DNA of 64,000 nucleotides from Pseudomonas sp. S31 (GCF_016648105.1 NZ_JACVVE010000029.1:20110-84109); one strand, 5' to 3'. Positions 8,794-18,153 are shown, counted from the first letter of the stretch. The notes: generated from the letters alone by a model not told the origin. Numbers and translations: made by a program.

Positions 8794-9819
8794 TCAGTTG
8801 AAACCGCTGGTGGAAATGAAATCGACGTCGGTCTTGGGCTCTGCGCGCATCAGGTGCTCGATCACCTGGTCGAGCGTGCGGCCCTCGAACAGGATGGCAT
8901 GCAGGCCGGCGACCAGGGGCATGTACACCTGCACCTCCTGGGCCTTGGCCTTGAGCACCTTGAGGGTATTGACCCCTTCGGCCACCTCGCCCAGGCGGCT
9001 GACTGCCTCGTCCAGGGTCAGGCCCTGGCCCAGGGCATGGCCGACCTGGTAGTTGCGGCTCTTGGGCGAAGAGCAGGTGACGATCAGGTCGCCGACCCCG
9101 GCCAGGCCCAGGAAGGTCATGGGGTTGGCCCCCAGGCTCACGGCGAAGCGGGTCATCTCGGCCAGGGCGCGGGTGATCAGCATGCTCTTGGTGTTCTCGC
9201 CCATGCCCAGGGCCACCGCCATGCCGGCGATGATCGCGTAAACGTTCTTAAGCGCACCGCCCAGCTCGACGCCGAAACGGTCGGCACTGGCATAGACACG
9301 GAAGGTACGCCCGTGCAGCACCGCCTGCACCTGCTGGCACAGGCCTTCGTCGGCACTGGCGACCACGGTGGCGGTGAGCGCGTGCTCGGCGATCTCGCGG
9401 GCCAGGTTCGGCCCCGACAACACGCCGATGCGCGCCTCGGGGGCGATTTCCTCGAGGATCTGGCTCATCAGCTTGAACGTGTGTGCCTCTATGCCCTTGG
9501 TCAGGCTGACCAGGCACTTGCCGCGCAGCAGCTCGGCATGCGGCGCCAGCACGCTGCGCAATGCGCTCGAGGGCAATGCGACGAACACCAGGTCGCTGGC
9601 CTGCAGGGTAGCGAGCAGGTCGTTGACCGGCTCGACCCCATCGTGCACGCGGATGCCCTTGAGGTAGCGCGGGTTCTCACGGTTGACGCGCATCGCCTCC
9701 GCTTGCGCCGGGTCGCGCATCCACTGGCGTACCGGCACGCCATTTTCGGCCAGCAGGTTCGCCACGGCGGTGCCGAAGCTGCCGCCACCCAGAACTGCAA
9801 CAGGTTGCTGTTCAGTCAT
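8794..9819 (-). CDS. gpsA: Glycerol-3-phosphate dehydrogenase [NAD(P)+]
   Basis: Makes sn-glycerol-3-phosphate from dihydroxyacetone phosphate for phospholipid synthesis in the cytoplasm. The N-terminal nucleotide-binding loop GGGSFGTA, the LGGALKNVYAI segment with the catalytic Lys, and an NLAREIAE-type motif identify it; 341 aa is the normal length. MTEQQPVAVLGG at 9819 is preferred to the in-frame ATG two codons upstream. First gene of the gpsA-DUF4389-sixA operon. The gene continues directly into the neighbours with no terminator visible. Confidence 0.97.
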   Translation of the reverse strand: MTEQQPVAVLGGGSFGTAVANLLAENGVPVRQWMRDPAQAEAMRVNRENPRYLKGIRVHDGVEPVNDLLATLQASDLVFVALPSSALRSVLAPHAELLRGKCLVSLTKGIEAHTFKLMSQILEEIAPEARIGVLSGPNLAREIAEHALTATVVASADEGLCQQVQAVLHGRTFRVYASADRFGVELGGALKNVYAIIAGMAVALGMGENTKSMLITRALAEMTRFAVSLGANPMTFLGLAGVGDLIVTCSSPKSRNYQVGHALGQGLTLDEAVSRLGEVAEGVNTLKVLKAKAQEVQVYMPLVAGLHAILFEGRTLDQVIEHLMRAEPKTDVDFISTSGFN

Positions 9820-10010
9820 ATCCAATCCGTTAAAGCCAAAAGTTAAATGGCGACCGCTGCATTATACGGGTCACTTGCCACAGGGCCAGTGTTGGGCTGT
9901 CAGGGGTTGGCCACAAGATTTTTGTCGACTGCCAGGTCGACCAGCGCTCGATCTAAGCCACCCCACACATTTCAAGCCGAACACTGGCAAAACCTCCACC
10001 GTCAGTTAAC

Positions 10011-12167
10011 ATGCCTGACTCATTATCGAAACAAGGCCGTACCGTGTTGCCTGGCACGCCCCCGTACCCTCGCCTGCTGTTGTTGACCGCGTTGCTCGGC
10101 GGCTCGGCCATGGCCGACGACCTGTTCATCGACAACACCGACCTGCCCCAGGTTCTGACCGCCACGCGCCTGAAACAATCCCCGGCAGCGGTGCCAGGCA
10201 GCATGACCGTGCTCGACAGCGAGCTGATCCGCGCCAGTGGCGCCCGGGATATCCCCGAGCTGCTGCGCCTGGTCCCGGGCATGATGATCGGCTACGGCGC
10301 CGGCAACCAGCCCACGGTCAACTACCACGGCAGCAACGTCAACGAAGCCCGGCGCATGCAGGTGCTGATCGACGGCCGCTCGGTGTACCGGGCGGGCCTT
10401 GCTACCGTGGACTGGAGCGACATTCCGGTGGCGCTGGAGGACATCGAGCGCATCGAGGTGTTTCGCGGCCCCAACACCGTCAGCTACGGCGCCAACGCCC
10501 TGATGGCGGTAGTCAACATCCTCACCCGCAACCCGGCCGACAGCCACGGCACGCGGATGAAGATGACCCGCGGCCAGGATGGCATCAACGACTACTACCT
10601 CAGCCACGGTTTCGGCTGGGACGGCGGCGACCTGCGCCTGTCGGTCTCGGGCCAGCAGGACGACGGTTTCGACCACGACCAGTTCGGCAACGACTACCGC
10701 GACAGCCGCCGCCTCAACCGCTTCAACCTGAGCGTCAGCCACACCCTGGCCCCCGACCAGACGCTGGAATGGCAGCTGGCCGCCAAGGAAGGCAGCAACC
10801 AACGCCCCTACTACTACCAGCCGGTGTTCGGCAGCTACCAGGCTGGCAACGACGCCGACGTCAACGCCAAGGACTACGCCGGGTCGGTACGCTGGAACAT
10901 CGACTTCAACCCCGAGCACAGCCTTTATGTGCAGGGCTCGGCGCAGCACTTCGACCGCCAGCAGGTATGGCGCGCCTGCGATGCCGCGCTCGCGTTCAGC
11001 CCGGAGCTGACCCGGCTGTGGCAGATGAACCCCAACCTCGCTGAAAAGGTCGCCCGCAATGCCAGTGCGCCGCCTGCCGGGGCCAACCCTGCCGAGCAGG
11101 CGCTGATCAACGCGATCAGCCAGCAGTGGAACAACCCAGGCGGCGCCCTGAATGGCAAGCAGACCATCTGTGGCGACGTCGACCAGAGCACCCGCGAAAC
11201 CCGCTACGACCTGGAAGTGCAGGACACCCTCAGCCTGACCGACAGCTTGCGGCTGGTCAGCGGCATGAACTACCGCTATGACCGCGCCGACTCGCAGACC
11301 TACTTCAACGGCAGCATCGACGACCAGACCTGGCGCCTGTTCGGCCAGCTGGAGTGGCGCGCCGACGAACACTGGATCGTCCAGGGCGGCGCGATGTTCG
11401 AGGATTCGCGCCTGTCCGGCAGTTCGCTGACGCCACGCATGGCCGTGAACTACCTCATCACCCCGCGTCATGGCCTGCGCGCGGTCTACTCCGAAGCGAT
11501 CCGCTCGCCGGACATGTTCGAGAACAACGTCAACTGGAGCTACACGGTCAAGAACCTCACGCCCAACCTGTATGGCCTGCGAGATGGCCAATACTTCGTC
11601 AAGACCCGAGGCCCGGGCGACCTCGAACAGGAACGCATGCGCTCGCGCGAACTGGGTTACAACGGCTCGTTCAGCGACATCGACCTGAACATGGATGTAA
11701 AGCTGTTCTACGACGAGATCACAGGAATGATCAGCGAGCCCCTGAAGAACAACCAGTACATTGCCAGCAATGCCAACAAGGCCCGTTTCACTGGCAGCGA
11801 AGCCCAGCTGGACTGGCGGGCAACGCGGCGCGACCGCTTGCGCCTGACCTACGCCTACGTCGATGCCTGGGCCAGCAACCCTGCCGACAGCCGCCTCACC
11901 GCCCGCAACAGCGGCTCGGCCGGGTGGATGCGCGAGTGGGGCGACAACTGGTCGAGCGGGTTGTTCTACTACGGCGACGACGCCCTCAACGGCTACCGCT
12001 ACGAACGCCTCGACCTGCGCGTGGCCAAACGCTTTCGTATCCAGGGCAGCAACCTCGAGCTGGCTGCGCTGTGGCAGCAACGCCTGGACGACGAGCCGAC
12101 CACGCTGGTGCAGAACCGCTACGACAGCCGCCACCGCCTGAGCGTCAGCGCGGAGCTGGAATTCTGA
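10011..12167 (+). CDS. TonB-dependent receptor-like outer-membrane protein (718 aa)
   Basis: An N-terminal signal peptide ends near AMADD; a plug domain follows (about residues 45-160, with SGARDIPELLRLVPGM, VLIDGRSVY, IERIEVFRGPNTVSYGANA). The rest is a beta-barrel of alternating short strands ending in a C-terminal aromatic residue (SVSAELEF). The ATG at 10011 lacks a clear ribosome site; a GTG at 10044 has AAGG seven bases upstream and still leaves a signal peptide, so it may be the true start. The gene stop overlaps the next start (TGATG). The ligand is unknown. In P. aeruginosa a similar gene lies two genes from fabA beside PA1611, so it may serve as the outer-membrane part of a signalling input rather than as a nutrient importer. 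Confidence 0.88.
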   Translation: MPDSLSKQGRTVLPGTPPYPRLLLLTALLGGSAMADDLFIDNTDLPQVLTATRLKQSPAAVPGSMTVLDSELIRASGARDIPELLRLVPGMMIGYGAGNQPTVNYHGSNVNEARRMQVLIDGRSVYRAGLATVDWSDIPVALEDIERIEVFRGPNTVSYGANALMAVVNILTRNPADSHGTRMKMTRGQDGINDYYLSHGFGWDGGDLRLSVSGQQDDGFDHDQFGNDYRDSRRLNRFNLSVSHTLAPDQTLEWQLAAKEGSNQRPYYYQPVFGSYQAGNDADVNAKDYAGSVRWNIDFNPEHSLYVQGSAQHFDRQQVWRACDAALAFSPELTRLWQMNPNLAEKVARNASAPPAGANPAEQALINAISQQWNNPGGALNGKQTICGDVDQSTRETRYDLEVQDTLSLTDSLRLVSGMNYRYDRADSQTYFNGSIDDQTWRLFGQLEWRADEHWIVQGGAMFEDSRLSGSSLTPRMAVNYLITPRHGLRAVYSEAIRSPDMFENNVNWSYTVKNLTPNLYGLRDGQYFVKTRGPGDLEQERMRSRELGYNGSFSDIDLNMDVKLFYDEITGMISEPLKNNQYIASNANKARFTGSEAQLDWRATRRDRLRLTYAYVDAWASNPADSRLTARNSGSAGWMREWGDNWSSGLFYYGDDALNGYRYERLDLRVAKRFRIQGSNLELAALWQQRLDDEPTTLVQNRYDSRHRLSVSAELEF

Positions 12168-13057
12168 TGGTGCGCCTGCTGCACCTGCTGCTGTTCTGCC
12201 TGTGGCCCCTGGGCACGTTGTCGGCCAGCGAAATCCTCCTGGTCGGTGGCGAGGACCAACCCGGCATCCGCAGCTTCGTCACGGCGCTGGCCGATCGACG
12301 CCAGCACGACCAGGTGCGTTTCCTGTCGCTGAGCGAGTTGCCACGCCCCAGCCAGCTCAAGGCCGACACGCGCCTGGTGCTGCTGGACAACGCGGCCCTG
12401 GAGTGGCGCCTGGGCGAAAACGCCGGGCCGCCCGCCCTGGCCATGCGCATCAGCCGGGTACAGGCGCAGCAACGCCTGGGAAAGTCGCGCCCCGGGCACC
12501 TGACCCTGCTGTGGAGCGACCCGCCCCTGGCACGGCAGTTACGCCTGACCCACTACCTGCTGCCGCAGGCCCAGCGCGTCGGTGTGCTATATGGCGAGCA
12601 TAGCCAGTTCCTGCTCGACGAACTGCGCCAGGCCGCACGGCCGCTGGGCCTGGAAATCATCGCCCAGGACTGGCCAGACCTGCGTGACAGCCGCCCGCTG
12701 CAGAACCTGCTGGCCAGCAGCGACGTACTGCTGGGCCTCGACGACCCCGACCTGTACAACTCCAAGACGGCAAAAAACCTCCTGCTCAGCAGCTACAGCC
12801 GGCAGATGGCGCTGATCGGCCCGAACGTCGGCTTCGTCCGTGCAGGGGCCCTGGCCAGCACCTACAGCGATCAAGAGGACTGGCTGGCGGTGCTTGACCG
12901 GCTGCTCGACCAACCCCCGGCACGCTGGCCGCGCAGCCTCTACCCGTCGCACTTCGGTGTCAGCGGCAACCAGCAGGTCGCCCGCGCCCTGGGCCTGGAG
13001 CCAATCGATCCGAACGCCGCCGCCCAGGCCCTGGCCGAAGGAGCCCCCCTGCCATGA
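12167..13057 (+). CDS. Periplasmic ABC-type substrate-binding-like protein (296 aa)
   Basis: A signal peptide (MVRLLHLLLFCLWPLGTLSAS) precedes a two-lobed periplasmic-binding-like domain of the ABC-substrate-binding type used by XRE/TrpX-like proteins (phrases QRVGVLYGEHSQFLLDEL, DVLLGLDDPDLYNS, ALIGPNVGFVRAGAL). The ATG at 12167 shares a base with the receptor stop, and the gene end overlaps the kinase start (ATGA at 13054-13057). There is no permease or ATPase gene nearby, so import is unlikely. The position between a receptor and a sensor kinase suggests that it delivers or modulates a signal to the kinase's periplasmic domain. The ligand is unknown. Confidence 0.8.
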   Translation: MVRLLHLLLFCLWPLGTLSASEILLVGGEDQPGIRSFVTALADRRQHDQVRFLSLSELPRPSQLKADTRLVLLDNAALEWRLGENAGPPALAMRISRVQAQQRLGKSRPGHLTLLWSDPPLARQLRLTHYLLPQAQRVGVLYGEHSQFLLDELRQAARPLGLEIIAQDWPDLRDSRPLQNLLASSDVLLGLDDPDLYNSKTAKNLLLSSYSRQMALIGPNVGFVRAGALASTYSDQEDWLAVLDRLLDQPPARWPRSLYPSHFGVSGNQQVARALGLEPIDPNAAAQALAEGAPLP

Positions 13058-14982
13058 ACAAGCGCCTGAGCTGGGATATCCATACCCGCACCCAGATCAT
13101 CAGCCTGGGCCCTGCGCTGCTGCTGACCCTGCTGCTGATCAGCTTTTTCACCTTCGTGCGCATCCAGGACTTGCGCCAGGAGCTCAAGCACACCGGGCAA
13201 CTGATCGCCAACCAGCTGGCGCCGGCATCTGAGTACGGGGTGATCTCGGGCAACAATGAAGTACTGGAAGGCTTGATGCGCGCCACCCTGAGCATCCCCC
13301 ACGTGCGCTTCCTGGAGGTACAGGACGGTCGCAACCACATTCTGGTGTACGTCGAGCAGTCCAACGAGAGCGCCAACCGCTCGCAACGCGTCGAAGTGTT
13401 CCAGGCACCGATCCGCCTCCAGCAGATCCGCCTAGACAGCGACTTCCTGCAGCAGAGCAAGACACCGACGCCGGCCATCGGCGACGACTACCTGGGCCGG
13501 GTGATCGTCGGCATGTCCGATGATGCATTCAGCCAGCGCCAGCAGGAAATCGTCATCAAGGCCGGCATCCTCGCCCTCTTCGCCCTGCTGTTCACCTTCC
13601 TGCTGGCCCGCCGCCTGGCCCTGAGCCTGGCCAAGCCGATCAGCGACATGGGCCATGCGGTCAAGGCGATCCAGCAGGGCGAGTACAAGACCCCGGTGCC
13701 GGTGGTCGACGACAGCGAACTGGGCCATCTGGCGCGGCACATCAATAACCTCGCCAATGCCCTGGAGCAGGCCAGCGCCGAGCAGAAACAGGCCATGGCG
13801 CAGTTGATCCAGGCGCGCGAGGAAGCCGAGCAGGCCAACCGCGCCAAATCCGAGTTCCTGGCCATGATGAGCCATGAGCTGCGCACACCGATGAACGGTG
13901 TGCTGGGCATGCTGCAACTGCTCGAAACCACCCAGCTGACCAGCGAGCAGGCCGACTATGCGGCAGTGGCCAGCGAATCGACCGGGCACCTGCTCAAGGT
14001 GATCAACGACATTCTCGATTTCTCGCGGATCGAACGCACGACCCTTGAGTTCGAGCATATCGACTTCGACCTCGGCGAACTGATCGCCAACAGCGTGCAG
14101 TCGTTCCAGCACAGCGCCCAACAGCGCGGCCTGGGCCTTTACCTGCAGCTGCCGACCGACGAGGCGCAGCCCAAGGTGGTCGGTGACCCGACGCGGATCC
14201 GCCAGATCCTGCTGAACCTGATCGGCAACGCGCTCAAGTTCACCGAGCGAGGCCAGGTGGAGGTAGAGGCGCACTGGCAGTTGCTCGATCGCCAATTGCT
14301 ATGGTTCACCTGTAGCGTGCGCGACACCGGAATCGGCATCGATGGCGAGCGTCTGGAAATGATGTTCGTCGCCTTCCAGCAGGCCGACAGCTCGATCTCG
14401 CGCCGCTACGGCGGTACCGGCCTGGGCCTGTCGATCGCGCGGACCCTGGCCGAGCGCATGGGTGGCAAGCTACGGGGCGAGAGCCGCGAAGGCCTGGGTT
14501 CGACCTTCACCCTGGAAATCCCCCTGCCCCTGGCCAACCTCACGCCTGCCCCACTGCCCCTCGCCACGCCAGGCGCGTGGGCGATGGCTGAGCACGGCCC
14601 GGTGCTGCTGGTGGAGGACAACCCGGTCAACCAGAGCGTGATCGAGGCCATGCTGCGTAGCCTGGGCCTGCAGGTGCAGGTGGCCCAGGACGGCCTCGAA
14701 GCGGTCGAGCGAGTCGGCCAGCAGCGTTTTGCCGCAGTACTGATGGACTGCCGCCTGCCGCACATGGACGGCTACGAGGCTACGCGGCGCATCCGTCAGC
14801 TGCCAGGCTGCAGCGCGCTACCGATCATCGCCCTGACCGCCAATGCGCTGGAGGGCGATCGGGAACGCTGCATGGCCGCCGGCATGAGCGATTACCTGAG
14901 CAAACCCTTCCGCCGCACGGAGTTGCAGCGGATACTGCAACGCTGGCTACCTGCCCAGGCAGCGCCGGCTGGCGATAAATGA
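13054..14982 (+). CDS. Hybrid sensor histidine kinase/response regulator (PA1611-like)
   Basis: 642 aa inner-membrane hybrid kinase. TM1 at about residues 18-38, a periplasmic sensor of about 125 residues, TM2 at about 165-185, a HAMP domain (LAKPISDMGHAV onwards), HisKA with MMSHELRTPMNG (His near residue 274), HATPase with N, G1 and G2 boxes (LIGNALKF, DTGIGI, GGTGLGLSIA), and a receiver domain from LLVEDNPVNQ (about 519) with the phosphorylated Asp in LMDCRLPHMDG. It has no Hpt domain. Position directly upstream of fabA and the domain order match P. aeruginosa PA1611, which works through HptB and RetS in the Gac/Rsm network; the same role here is an inference. It overlaps the preceding periplasmic protein gene by four bases. 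Confidence 0.93.
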   Translation: MNKRLSWDIHTRTQIISLGPALLLTLLLISFFTFVRIQDLRQELKHTGQLIANQLAPASEYGVISGNNEVLEGLMRATLSIPHVRFLEVQDGRNHILVYVEQSNESANRSQRVEVFQAPIRLQQIRLDSDFLQQSKTPTPAIGDDYLGRVIVGMSDDAFSQRQQEIVIKAGILALFALLFTFLLARRLALSLAKPISDMGHAVKAIQQGEYKTPVPVVDDSELGHLARHINNLANALEQASAEQKQAMAQLIQAREEAEQANRAKSEFLAMMSHELRTPMNGVLGMLQLLETTQLTSEQADYAAVASESTGHLLKVINDILDFSRIERTTLEFEHIDFDLGELIANSVQSFQHSAQQRGLGLYLQLPTDEAQPKVVGDPTRIRQILLNLIGNALKFTERGQVEVEAHWQLLDRQLLWFTCSVRDTGIGIDGERLEMMFVAFQQADSSISRRYGGTGLGLSIARTLAERMGGKLRGESREGLGSTFTLEIPLPLANLTPAPLPLATPGAWAMAEHGPVLLVEDNPVNQSVIEAMLRSLGLQVQVAQDGLEAVERVGQQRFAAVLMDCRLPHMDGYEATRRIRQLPGCSALPIIALTANALEGDRERCMAAGMSDYLSKPFRRTELQRILQRWLPAQAAPAGDK

Positions 14983-14992
14983 TAAAGTGCGA

Positions 14993-15007
14993 CAGTCTTA
15001 AAGACTG
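14993..15007. promoter_or_regulatory. Palindrome upstream of fabA
   Basis: CAGTCTT-A-AAGACTG is a perfect 7-bp inverted repeat 11 bases after the kinase stop and about 190 bases before fabA. It could be a regulator site for fabAB or a small terminator-like stem. No known fatty-acid regulator box that I recall matches it well. Confidence 0.35.
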
Positions 15008-15193
15008 GACAGGACCCAATTCGGCCCTGAAAATAGACGTTTCAGTGCACACCTGTACTTCTTTCGCCAGGTGCGCTGTGACTTTCACCACAACGCAATA
15101 GTCTACCTGTAGGCTGCCGCCCCGGGCTGATATGCACTCCGGGCCGGCCGGGAAGATTCATCCCCTGCCACAGGGGGTTATTGAGGAGCTCGC

Positions 15194-15709
15194 ATGACCA
15201 AACAACACGCCTTTACTCGGGAAGACCTGCTGCGCTGCAGTCGCGGTGAGCTGTTCGGCCCAGGTAATGCGCAACTGCCCGCCCCGAACATGCTGATGGT
15301 CGATCGCATCACCCACATCAGCGAGGAAGGCGGCAAGTACGGCAAAGGTGAATTGGTCGCCGAGCTGGATATCACCCCGGACCTGTGGTTCTTCGCCTGC
15401 CACTTCGAGGGCGACCCGGTGATGCCAGGCTGCCTGGGCCTCGATGCCATGTGGCAGCTGGTCGGTTTCTTCCTCGGCTGGCAGGGCCTGCCAGGCCGCG
15501 GTCGTGCGCTGGGTTCGGGCGAAGTGAAATTCTTTGGCCAGGTACTGCCCACCGCCAAGAAAGTCACCTACAACATTCACATCAAGCGCGTCCTGAAGGG
15601 CAAGCTGAACATGGCCATCGCCGATGGCTCGGTCAGCGTCGATGGCCGCGAGATCTACACTGCCGAAGGCCTGCGGGTCGGCGTGTTCACCTCCACTGAC
15701 AATTTCTAA
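15194..15709 (+). CDS. fabA: 3-hydroxydecanoyl-ACP dehydratase/isomerase FabA
   Basis: Dehydrates 3-hydroxydecanoyl-ACP and isomerises trans-2- to cis-3-decenoyl-ACP, starting unsaturated fatty-acid synthesis in the cytoplasm. 171 aa, the typical length; the active-site His lies in FACHFEGDPVMPGC and the Asp in LGLDAMWQL. GAGGAG precedes the ATG. It is followed 11 bases later by fabB, the standard fabAB pair. About 210 bases upstream separate it from the hybrid kinase gene, so it probably has its own promoter. Confidence 0.98.
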   Translation: MTKQHAFTREDLLRCSRGELFGPGNAQLPAPNMLMVDRITHISEEGGKYGKGELVAELDITPDLWFFACHFEGDPVMPGCLGLDAMWQLVGFFLGWQGLPGRGRALGSGEVKFFGQVLPTAKKVTYNIHIKRVLKGKLNMAIADGSVSVDGREIYTAEGLRVGVFTSTDNF

Positions 15710-15720
15710 GGGTTATTCGC

Positions 15721-16941
15721 ATGCGCCGCGTCGTTATCACTGGTCTGGGCATCGTTTCGTGCCTGGGCAATGACAAAGCTACCGTCACCGAAAACCTGCG
15801 CAACAGCCGTCCGGGTATCCGTTACAACCCGGAATACAAGGAACAGGGGCTGCGTAGCCAGGTTTCCGGCTCCATCGACCTCAACCTCGAAGAACTGATC
15901 GACCGCAAGGTCTACCGCTTCGTCGGCCACGCCGCTGCCTACGCCTACCTGGCGATGCAGGACGCGATCAAGGACGCCGGCCTGAGCGAAGAGCAGGTTT
16001 CCAACCCACGTACCGGCCTGGTGGCTGGCTCCGGCGGCGCCTCGACCCTGAACCAGATGGAAGCGCTGGATACCCTGCGCGAAAAAGGCGTCAAGCGTGT
16101 CGGCCCGTACCGCGTAACCCGCACCATGGGCAGCACCGTGTCGGCGTGCCTGGCCACTCCGTTCAAGATCAAGGGCCTGAACTACTCGATCTCGTCGGCC
16201 TGCGCCACCTCGGCACACTGCATCGGCACCGCCCTGGAGCAGATCCAGTGGGGCAAGCAGGACATCGTCTTCGCCGGTGGCGGTGAAGAAGAGCACTGGA
16301 GCCAGTCGTTCCTGTTCGACGCCATGGGCGCCCTGTCGACCAAGCGCAACGAAACCCCGGAGCTGGCCTCGCGTGCCTACGACGCCGACCGTGATGGCTT
16401 CGTCATCGCCGGCGGTGGCGGCATGGTCGTGGTCGAGGAGCTGGAACACGCCCTCGCCCGCGGCGCCAAGATCTACGCCGAGATCGTCGGCTACGGCGCG
16501 ACCTCCGACGGCTACGACATGGTCGCCCCGAGCGGCGAAGGTGCCATTCGCTGCATGCAGCAGGCGCTGTCCACCGTCGACACCCCGATCGACTACCTGA
16601 ACACCCACGGCACCTCGACCCCGGTCGGCGACGTTGCCGAGATCAAGGGTGTTCGCGCAGTGTTTGGCGACAAGGCACCGAAGATCAGCTCGACCAAGAG
16701 CCTGTCGGGCCACTCGCTGGGTGCTGCCGGCGTACACGAGGCGATCTACTGCCTGCTGATGATGGAGAACAACTTCATCGCCGGTTCCGCCAACATCGAC
16801 GAACTGGACCCGGAGGTCGCCGACCTGCCGATCCTGCGCAAGACCGAAGAAAACGCCAAGATCGACACGGTCATGAGCAACAGCTTCGGCTTCGGCGGCA
16901 CCAATGCCACCCTGGTGCTCAAGCGCTGGGAAGGCAAGTAA
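15721..16941 (+). CDS. fabB: Beta-ketoacyl-ACP synthase I FabB
   Basis: Elongates the cis-3-decenoyl-ACP made by FabA; essential partner for unsaturated fatty acids. 406 aa thiolase fold. The nucleophile Cys is in SSACATSAHCIG, and the two catalytic His are in NTHGTSTPVGD and KSLSGHSLGAAG. Last gene of the fabAB operon, followed by a strong terminator at 16961. Confidence 0.98.
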   Translation: MRRVVITGLGIVSCLGNDKATVTENLRNSRPGIRYNPEYKEQGLRSQVSGSIDLNLEELIDRKVYRFVGHAAAYAYLAMQDAIKDAGLSEEQVSNPRTGLVAGSGGASTLNQMEALDTLREKGVKRVGPYRVTRTMGSTVSACLATPFKIKGLNYSISSACATSAHCIGTALEQIQWGKQDIVFAGGGEEEHWSQSFLFDAMGALSTKRNETPELASRAYDADRDGFVIAGGGGMVVVEELEHALARGAKIYAEIVGYGATSDGYDMVAPSGEGAIRCMQQALSTVDTPIDYLNTHGTSTPVGDVAEIKGVRAVFGDKAPKISSTKSLSGHSLGAAGVHEAIYCLLMMENNFIAGSANIDELDPEVADLPILRKTEENAKIDTVMSNSFGFGGTNATLVLKRWEGK

Positions 16942-16960
16942 GACGCTGCTGCGGTAATCG

Positions 16961-16990
16961 AAAACGCCCCGACTGGTTCGGGGCGTTTTT
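16961..16990 (+). terminator. Intrinsic terminator of fabAB
   Basis: AAAACGCCCCGA (16961-16972), a 5-base loop and TCGGGGCGTTTT (16978-16989) form a 12-bp perfect stem that ends in a T run. Confidence 0.9.
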
Positions 16991-16996
16991 ATTTGT

Positions 16997-17033
16997 GTTG
17001 CCTGTGCCCCGCGAAGAGGCCGGCACAGGCAAC
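16997..17033. repeat. REP-like inverted repeat
   Basis: GTTGCCTGTGCC (16997-17008) and GGCACAGGCAAC (17022-17033) flank CCGCGAAGAGGCC, the core of the P. putida-type REP unit. It sits between convergent genes and reaches the amidohydrolase stop codon, where it may also end that transcript. Confidence 0.65.
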
Positions 17034-18037
17034 TACCGGATTTTGGGCAACACCGCCAGAAAATTATCTCTGGCCACCTTCCTGGCCACTGCCTCCGGCA
17101 AGGCATCCAGAAACGGCTTGAACCCGTGCATCTGTTCACCCAGGCTGGAGAACTTGCCTACCACATCCGACCCCAGCATGAAGCGCTCGGGGTGCTTCTC
17201 GACCAACGCCAGCCATGCCTTGCGAGGCACACCCTGCTCATCCAGCAGGTACGGCTCGAGCATGCTCCATGACAAATCGATATACAGGTTCGGGTAATCC
17301 TCCAGAAGCCGTGTCAGCACCGGCAGCAGGAAGTCCATCTGCGTCTGGTGCCGGTGGATCTCCATGCTGCTGCCGGCATGCGCCCAGATGAAACGGGTAT
17401 GCGGATGGTTGCGCAGCGGCTCCTCGATCTCGGCCAGGTACAATGGGTTGCGCTCACGCTTGGAGGTGATGTTGGAGTGCAACAGCACAGGCAGGTCGCG
17501 CTCGGCCGCCAGGTGATAGATCCGCGTCATCGCCTCGTTGTTGGCCCGCGGCGTGTCCCCGCTGGTCAGCGCCGTCAGGTCGTCGTGGCGGGTAAATACC
17601 TCGCCGATGCCCTGCCATAGCCCAGGATTGAGGTCGAGCATGCGCTCGATATGGTTGGCAGCATTCTTGTCCACCGGATTGAACCCGGACAGGAACGGAT
17701 GGAAACGCTTGCGTTGTTCGGCAGGCAGCTGCCCCAGAGCTGCAGCCACATACACATCGGTGGCGCTGTACCAGTAGGCGTCGGCATCGTCGCCCGCGTA
17801 ATAGCGCGGGCGCTTGGGCTCGTCCTCATGCCATTTCTTGGCCACCGGAATGCCAGAGATCATCGATTGCTCGACCCCCGCCGCATCCATGGCCGCGATA
17901 AGCGCCGGCATACCTTCGCTTTCCTGGAAGAAATCCACGTAGTGCAAGTGGGCGTCGCTGTAGCGGTACTCACGGGCCTGCGCGGCCTGGCACAGCCCTG
18001 CGCACAACAACAGGCTGGCCAGTGCTTTGACGATCAT
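17033..18037 (-). CDS. Exported amidohydrolase-family protein (334 aa)
   Basis: A signal peptide (MIVKALASLLLCAGLCQAAQA) is followed by a TIM-barrel metal-dependent hydrolase of the amidohydrolase_2 type. Likely metal ligands are in YSDAHLHYVD near the N-terminus, LLHSN, FIWAHAGSS and a late LGSDVVG. The family hydrolyses or decarboxylates cyclic and aromatic acids; a periplasmic location is suggested by the leader. It is transcribed towards fabB as a single gene. The substrate is unknown. Confidence 0.85.
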   Translation of the reverse strand: MIVKALASLLLCAGLCQAAQAREYRYSDAHLHYVDFFQESEGMPALIAAMDAAGVEQSMISGIPVAKKWHEDEPKRPRYYAGDDADAYWYSATDVYVAAALGQLPAEQRKRFHPFLSGFNPVDKNAANHIERMLDLNPGLWQGIGEVFTRHDDLTALTSGDTPRANNEAMTRIYHLAAERDLPVLLHSNITSKRERNPLYLAEIEEPLRNHPHTRFIWAHAGSSMEIHRHQTQMDFLLPVLTRLLEDYPNLYIDLSWSMLEPYLLDEQGVPRKAWLALVEKHPERFMLGSDVVGKFSSLGEQMHGFKPFLDALPEAVARKVARDNFLAVLPKIR

Positions 18038-18153
18038 CGGGCAATTTCCTTATGCGGGTATGAAAAGGGTAGACCGACCGTCAAGCGCAGCGGTTCAGCA
18101 TTGCCAGGCAACCCGCTATGCTGGGTGCATTTCCTCCCAGCCTGGAGACCGTC

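Noticed and set aside
9826..10010. Possible cobalamin riboswitch or TonB-receptor regulator site before the receptor gene.
   Set aside because: The conserved B12-box bases are not there, and no clear structure or Fur-like box is visible.
10023..12134. Long open frame on the minus strand opposite the TonB-type receptor gene.
   Set aside because: High-GC third-position bias gives long antisense frames. The product is a Val/Gln/Arg-rich shadow with no domain, while the plus strand has a clear receptor.
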